Positions 58,180 through 64,000 of a DNA stretch of 64,000 bases are shown one piece after another (position 1 is the stretch's first letter; every line of letters begins with the position of its first letter). The DNA is from Macrotis lagotis (taxonomy: Eukaryota; Chordata; Mammalia; Peramelemorphia; Peramelidae). The notes under the pieces are model-generated. The model searched no databases. It was not told where the DNA came from and saw only the letters and a list, made by a program, of their open reading frames with translations. Location of the stretch: contig NC_133666.1 in NCBI RefSeq assembly GCF_037893015.1, positions 259,820,529-259,884,528 of the forward strand, written 5' to 3'. The translations under genes and the position numbers were made by a program.

Positions 58180-58375
58180 GCACATTTAGGCTGAATATTA
58201 GGAAAAACTTCCTAACAATTGGAGCTATCTGAAGGGGGAATGTACTATTTAATTGCCCACATTGAAGGATTTCAAAGTGAGACTACCTTGTTGGGTAGGC
58301 TATTTCAAGGTGCAAGCTAAGCTAGATGAATTCTAAGGTCCCTTCAAGTTCCATAATTTTATGTGTAATTATGTG
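58180..58375 (+). mobile_element. L3/CR1 LINE 3' fragment
   Basis: 'ttaggaaaaacttcctaaca', 'attggagctatctgaagggg', 'ttgggtaggctatttcaagg', 'gatgaattctaaggtccctt'. Confidence 0.75.
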
Positions 58376-59185
58376 ATTTTAATTTCAATCATGCTCCTAG
58401 CTGCTTATCCCCAATTCCAAGCTTGGAGCTTCATTTAGCAATAGTGGAGAAAAGGGTACAAGTATTGACCTCTGTCCTTCATTCTTGCAGCTGATCCCAA
58501 GTTCCTTTTCCTCTATCATCTAATGAGATTAAGAAATCAATTATTTGCATCAAAGTGTACTATTCCAAATTCAAAGGTACAAATTTCCACAGAAAAATAA
58601 TTCTGGGGAGTAGAAAGGAAGGGACGGTGGATTGAATTGTCTTTAGCTTTTGCTTGATTTCTTGATTCTTGTATGCTTAGGAATACGCTAGTTTACATGA
58701 ATTATTTGATAGTTTCTATTGTGATCATACTTTATTGGAAGCAATGAAACCAAACACTTTAAAAATAAAGTTTTCAGACATATAGAAAGAATTTTTCAGG
58801 CATATTTTTAATCATCTACTCATCATTTTTCTTTTCACATAACTACAACTGGAAGATCAAGATCATTGAGAGTTGGTATTAAATTGTTTTTGCTTCCATT
58901 GTTTGATTATATTTACTTTGTTTTAATTCATGCTTTTGGTCTGTGAATAAAGACATTTGAACAGAGAAAAGTAGCTAAGTCTATGAGAGTTGCAAATGAA
59001 AGGTTAGCATGATGATATAAAAATAACATTAAAGTTATTAATCAGTTGTCTTAGGTGTCTGTCTTCCTAGCATCTTATGAAATAACTGAGAAAATGAAAA
59101 TTCTGGCAGTTTTAGCCAAACTAGAAAGGTTTTGAGTACAAGCCTTGTGATAGACTGCCTATATCTCATTCAAGAGCTAGCCTCA
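58376..59185. other. Unassigned stretch
   Basis: No repeat or coding signal recognised. Confidence 0.5.
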
Positions 59186-59187
59186 CT

Positions 59188-59545
59188 AAGTTCATTGTTA
59201 TTCAGTCATTCTAGTTATGCTGACCTCTTTATGACTTCATTTGGGTTTTCTTGACTGGAATGATCTACCATTTCCTTCTCCAGATCATTTTACAGATGAT
59301 GAAACTGAGACAACTGAGTTAAGTGACTTGTTCAGAGTCACACAGCTAGTAAGTATCTGAGGCTGAATTTGAACTCACAAAGATAAGTCTTCCTGACTCC
59401 ATGTCCAGCACTCTTATCCTCCTAGCTGCCCTAAAAACAACTTGTTCAGGATTGTACAACTAGTTAATATGTGAGACTGGATTTGAACTCAGACCTTCCT
59501 AGCTCCAGGTCTGGTTCTCTATCCACTGAGCCATCAGTTGCCTGG
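59188..59545 (-). mobile_element. MAR1-type SINE followed by a second head
   Basis: 'ttgttattcagtcattctag', 'ctaccatttccttctccaga', 'actgagttaagtgacttgtt', 'ccagcactcttatcctccta'; then a further reverse head copy (59,440-59,540: 'gagactggatttgaactcag', 'ctatccactgagccatcagt'). Confidence 0.85.
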
Positions 59546-60635
59546 AAAAGAGAGTAATTTCAGAGAGACTCACAAATATTGTTGAGTATGGTCAAGAACG
59601 GTTGTGAGCTACATATTTAGGGCAACAAAATCATGGCTTCTGAAGTAATAGTAACTCACATTTATGTAGGGAGATTGAAATTTTCACTGACCAAAATAGT
59701 AGACTTTGCTGCCAACAGATATGAATAAAGACCAAAATTCAGAGTAGATGTTTGAAGAACACAGTCTTTGCCTCTGTTTTTTGTTCTGGCTCAAGGTAAT
59801 TTGCATGTATAGAGAAGTTCTTCAGGGAGTGTAAAACTGATAGAATCGCAGGTACTATCTATAAATAAAGACTGATCTGCCCCCCTCCTATAAGACAATG
59901 GGTTGAAAATGAAAGTCATAGTCTTCATCTTGGGCCCTCCATTTAACTTTTCTTAACTGGATAGGGTATCTATGACTGAAGAGCTGTTAATCCATCCTTT
60001 TCACGGAGATCTTTGAGTCATAATACCCTAGCAACTGAAGCTGAGATGACTTTATTGATGCTGAAGAGACGAACTTAAAAGGTAGTAGCAGAGAGCAATA
60101 CCCAGAAGAGAAAAAAGTGAAACTAGCAGAGCAATGTGCCAATGGAGACACTGCTCAGATAGCAGAAAAAGGATAGCATAGCCTCTCAGAGACCTTGTGC
60201 TTATAAGGAGCAGACCCAATAAGCCCAGTAGAAGCAGCAGCCCAGTAAAGGAACAGGTCTAAGGAGAGCAGGATGACATTTCCATCAGATATCAGGGTTC
60301 TGCAGCATCAGAGATGAGAATGTCTCTTTTCATGTGTTTCCCATGTAACAACACTTTATGTGTGATGCCTATAAATACTTGTACTGCAGTAATAGCATGT
60401 ATATTTATTGATTTTCTAGGGGAGTATTCTATGCAAACGTCTGAATGCCATGGATGACTAGAGAAAAAGTAAACACACTAGTGTGGGCTCATGGGATATC
60501 ATTTCAATGAATGTGGATCTCTAGAGTAGTTTCAACCAGGGTAGCCAGTCTGGGAACCCCATGTATGAGAGAAAGATGTTACAAATGATTCATTGAGCGT
60601 GAGTTTTAAATTTCATGGGGCACTTTTTCCCTAAA
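59546..60635. other. Unassigned stretch
   Basis: About 1.1 kb with no recognised family. 60,040-60,300 is purine-rich with several 'agcag' blocks and no open frame. Origin unknown. Confidence 0.4.
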
Positions 60636-60639
60636 ACCT

Positions 60640-61080
60640 CCTTGAAATGGCAGAATATGTTTCTCTCTTACAAATGAGAAACCTGAGATCCAGAGCTCCT
60701 AAATGAATTACTCATAGCTGCAAAGCTAGGGAGTATCAGAGTTGGGATTTGAATTCCATGGTTAGGTGTACTTTCCACTTTACCATTCTGCATCAAGTGC
60801 TACTGTTTAGAAGAATATTCATAATAATAACTTTTATGTAATCATTACTCTGTGCTAGGCACTTTGCCAAGAACTTTATAAGTATTATCATAATATTATT
60901 TTTCGAGGTTCAGTTCAAATTCCACCTCTTCAAGGAGGTCATTTTAGAGATGAGGAATCTGAGGCAAATAGAAGTTAAGTGACTTACCCTTACACAACTA
61001 GTAAATGTATGAAGTCAGATTTGAATTGAAGTCTTTCTGAATCCAGGATCAGCATTCTATTACTGTACTACCTAGTTATC
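60640..61080 (-). repeat. Two MIR-like/CORE relics
   Basis: 60,640-60,795 ('acaaatgagaaacctgagat', 'gttgggatttgaattccatg') and 60,810-61,080 ('gtgctaggcactttgccaag', 'gatgaggaatctgaggcaaa', 'gttaagtgacttacccttac'). Confidence 0.7.
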
Positions 61081-61087
61081 ACTAATT

Positions 61088-61644
<557 letters not shown>

Positions 61645-61955
61645 ATTTTCAGGAAAAAAAGATATATATGTAAATTTTATTTTTCTTTTTGGGGGTAGGT
61701 CTGAACTTGAGATTTTATAAGTATAGCTAGCACTAGAAGTATGGGCAACTGTTTTACAACTTGCCTGGGCACTGCCAGGGCATGAACCCAAGTTAGACTG
61801 ACTCAAAGATGGTATATATGTATATATAATTACTTATTATTTCAAGTACAGATGATTCTTAATTTGCAACTGGGTTGTATTCTAGATGTTCCTTTAAACA
61901 TTAGTTGTTTGGAGTTCAGCATGCTCAGGTCAGGTTCCCCTGCACAAAACTGATG
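61645..61955. other. Unassigned stretch
   Basis: Nothing recognised. Confidence 0.5.
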
Positions 61956-62545
61956 ATGCTATTCTTCTGTTCAAAACCCTTCAGTGACTGTCTCTCTGTC
62001 TGTCTCTGTCTCTCTCTCTCTCTCTCACACACACAGACACATGTGGAGACACAGACACACAGACACAGACACATACACACACTCACACACACACACTCAC
62101 ACACACATCATTTTAAATTAATTGAAGCCCTACTTTGGACTGTTCACCACTGGTCCCTGTGTTTGACACTTCTGTTCTACAGAATGTTGGAAGCTCTTGA
62201 CTTAGAGTTTGGGTAGCAATGTTGGGCACAGTCTCTTATAGCTACAATGGATAACATCACTCCATTCTTCCCTTAAGTTTGCCTGTTTCTGATTCCTAGC
62301 ATACAGCATTCTCCCTTCCATTTCTGTGTCTTAGCTTAAGCTATCTTCAATACCTGATTTTCTTTTCCTCTTCACCTTTTACTCTTGGAATGACTAGTTC
62401 CCTTCAAGGTTTTCGATATCACCTCCTTAAAGAGTCCTTTGATAATTCTTCCAATTATTTAGGTTCTTTCCCAATTACTGCATAATTATTTTATTGGTAT
62501 TATATATATATATATATATACACATATATGAATTGTACATATCTT

Positions 62546-62721
62546 TATATATGTATTTTTTTAGGCTTTTGCAAGGCAAATGGGGTCAAGTGGCTTGCCC
62601 AAGGCTACACAGCTAGATAATTATTAAGTGTCTGAGACCGGATTTGAACCCAGGTACTCCTGACTCCAGGGCTGGTGCTTTATCCACTACGCCACCTAGC
62701 TACCCCTATATATGTATTTTT
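62546..62721 (-). mobile_element. W-type SINE with perfect 15-bp TSD
   Basis: Body 62,561-62,706 with full family landmarks. TATATATGTATTTTT is identical at 62,546 and 62,707. Confidence 0.96.
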
Positions 62722-62735
62722 AATATACCTTTTTT

Positions 62736-62873
62736 AGTTTTACTTTTTTGCTTTTTGTAAGGCAATGGGATTAAGTGACTTTCCCAAGGTCATACAGTGT
62801 CTGGGGGCAGATGAACTTAGATCCTCCTGACTCCAGTGCTGATGCTCTATTCACTGTACTACCTATCTGCCCC
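62736..62873 (-). mobile_element. W-type SINE, diverged
   Basis: 'ctttttgtaaggcaatggga', 'gactttcccaaggtcataca', 'gatcctcctgactccagtgc', 'ctgtactacctatctgcccc'. Internally deleted. Confidence 0.88.
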
Positions 62874-63035
62874 TTATGCCTTTATTTTTATCTTGATTTA
62901 CTTCTCAGTTGTGCCCCCTTTCCAATTTCCTATTAAACTCCTTGAGGTAAAAAACAATCTCACTTTCACATTTTTATTCCAGATTCTAGCACTTACATGA
63001 TAAGTACTTAATAAATGTTTTTGATTGATTATTAT

Positions 63036-63578
63036 TGCCTAGTATAAAGATATTTACACAGTAGGGCTTCAGTCAAGTTTAATTGATATAATGGGCTATG
63101 CAAATGCTTTAGTATGGGCCATTGCTACTTTCTGTGACTGGGGCAGTGGGAGAAGAGCCAGATGTTCATCTGATTGTTAATAATAGTGAAAATCTTGTTT
63201 GAAGCACAGCATGGTTGGGAGTACTAGACAGTAAAGACTTTGGAATAGAGTGATGGAACCATCTAAAAGCATAGTTGCCTCCTTAATAAGAGGAATTATT
63301 GCTGATTGAACTAGCTATAGGAATAACATAAACTATTCATGTCCAGCTCAATGGAGGGGAGCATAGCTCCTTATCTTCAGGTATATAAGAAAGAAATGCA
63401 TATTAAATGACAAATTATTGGAGAAAATCTCAGATTTTGCTCCAAAACTTACCCCATCTAAACCATCTTATTTAGTGGAATGACTTTTTTTTTTTTATCT
63501 AGGTCGAATTTTACTCTAGTCAACTAGTAAAGCTTATAAAGAGTCAGCCAAGTGTGAGTCTTTTCTCTAGATTGCCCC
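63036..63578. other. Unassigned stretch
   Basis: Nothing recognised. Confidence 0.5.
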
Positions 63579-63579
63579 A

Positions 63580-63818
63580 GGTGGTGATAATGTTTGTCCT
63601 TTGTTCTCAAAGAAGATCATGACATCAGCTGAATTGAACTTGAGTGAGGGGAGAGTTGTTCTAAGTCACCAGCTGCATTTTCTCCTCTGGAGCCATCTGG
63701 GTCCAATGACCAGACATGAATCAGGACTACTGGAGATGATTCTGCCTCATAACTCAAGACCTCCTGACTCCAGGGCTAATGCTCTATCTACTGCGCCATC
63801 TAGTTGTCTGGATAATAA
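63580..63818 (-). mobile_element. SINE with a LINE-like tail, shortened
   Basis: 'gtttgtcctttgttctcaaa', 'gaagatcatgacatcagctg', 'ctaagtcaccagctgcattt', 'gaagccatctgggtcc'-like middle, 'aagacctcctgactccaggg', 'ctactgcgccatctagttgt'. The 81-codon frame over it is non-coding. Confidence 0.78.
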
Positions 63819-63892
63819 GTCTCTTTGTCTAAAGACTGAGGGGTGATAAGAATCTCATCCTCCCCTCTCTGCCCCCCATTAGAAAAAGTTTA

Positions 63893-64000
63893 CCTTCAAT
63901 TTTTTCAACTATTATTTCTGACAAAAGACTCATATACAGAGAACTGAGTCAATTTTTTTTTTTAAAAACAAGCCATTCCTCAGTTGTCAAATGGTCAAGG
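63893..64000 (+). mobile_element. L1 ORF2 C-terminal fragment running off the right edge
   Basis: 'tctgacaaaagactcatata', 'cagagaactgagtcaatttt', 'aaacaagccattcctcagtt', 'gtcaaatggtcaagg' translates as the 'SDK-LI-YRELSQ ... NK-FLS' part of L1 ORF2 and corresponds to the 54,900 region of the minus-strand L1. Confidence 0.75.

Larger units (their letters stand above)
61960..63035 (+). mobile_element. L2 LINE 3' region with two SINEs and a microsatellite inside
   Basis: Begins 'ctgttcaaaacccttcagtg', then a (TCTG)/(CA) tract (61,988-62,108), 'gcctgtttctgattcctagc', 'ctcccttccatttctgtgtc', 'cttcaaggttttcgatatca', and, past the SINEs, 'ctccttgaggtaaaaaacaa', 'gataagtacttaataaatgt', the L2 terminus. 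Confidence 0.8.

Overview
This is a gene-poor stretch of a mammalian nuclear genome, almost certainly marsupial. The evidence is the interspersed-repeat content: many copies of a tRNA/CORE-type SINE with the Australian-marsupial look (a 'ggggcagctaggtggcgcagtgg' type head, broken here by copy-to-copy variation, and a 'cttgcaaaaacc' A-rich tail), MAR1-type SINEs, MIR-like relics, L2 and L3/CR1 fragments, marsupial-type L1 3' ends and an L1-derived element without ORF2. An Australian marsupial, perhaps a dasyurid, is my inference; it was not tested. I find no intact protein-coding gene, no tRNA, rRNA or CRISPR locus. All open frames are short and lie in repeats or simple sequence, except those that are pieces of one processed pseudogene.

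Layout. 1-9.7 kb: an LTR at the left edge, an L3/CR1 fragment, a young-looking L1 3' end with a 17-bp target-site duplication (TSD), then L2 and SINE relics. 9.7-11.8 kb: two ~200-bp arms in inverted orientation, ~92% alike, around ~1.45 kb of mostly non-repeat DNA. 11.9-16.1 kb: SINE and L2 relics. 16.1-19.8 kb: a long minus-strand L1-derived element (HAL1-like: 5' leader, ORF1 relic, ORF2 C-terminal remnant, no endonuclease or reverse transcriptase core), itself hit by a SINE with a 230-bp CTTT/GTTT tail. 20-25.7 kb: SINEs, L2 pieces and a second copy of the LTR. 25.7-26.4 kb: a second inverted repeat. 26.7-33.6 kb: L3/CR1 and L2 pieces, then an L1 3' end with an opposite L1 3' end inserted in it. 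33.6-37.3 kb: mostly unassigned sequence with MIR/MAR1. 37.3-41.4 kb: two tandem SINEs with trinucleotide tails, an L2, and the decayed C-terminus of another LINE reverse transcriptase. 41.6-50.8 kb: unassigned sequence, SINEs, an L2 split by two L1-like 3' ends, and two SINEs inserted at one target. 50.87-52.59 kb: a full-length processed pseudogene of alpha-enolase (ENO1). 52.7-64 kb: MAR1 copies, a 1.6-kb L1 3' fragment, L2, a 415-bp CTTT/CTTC tract, and the start of another L1 fragment running off the right edge.

Nothing here works together as a pathway. The interest is in the retrotransposition record: nested insertions, perfect TSDs, shared LINE/SINE tails, a retro-copied gene, and two inverted repeats that I cannot assign. 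I found no evidence for a new biological system.
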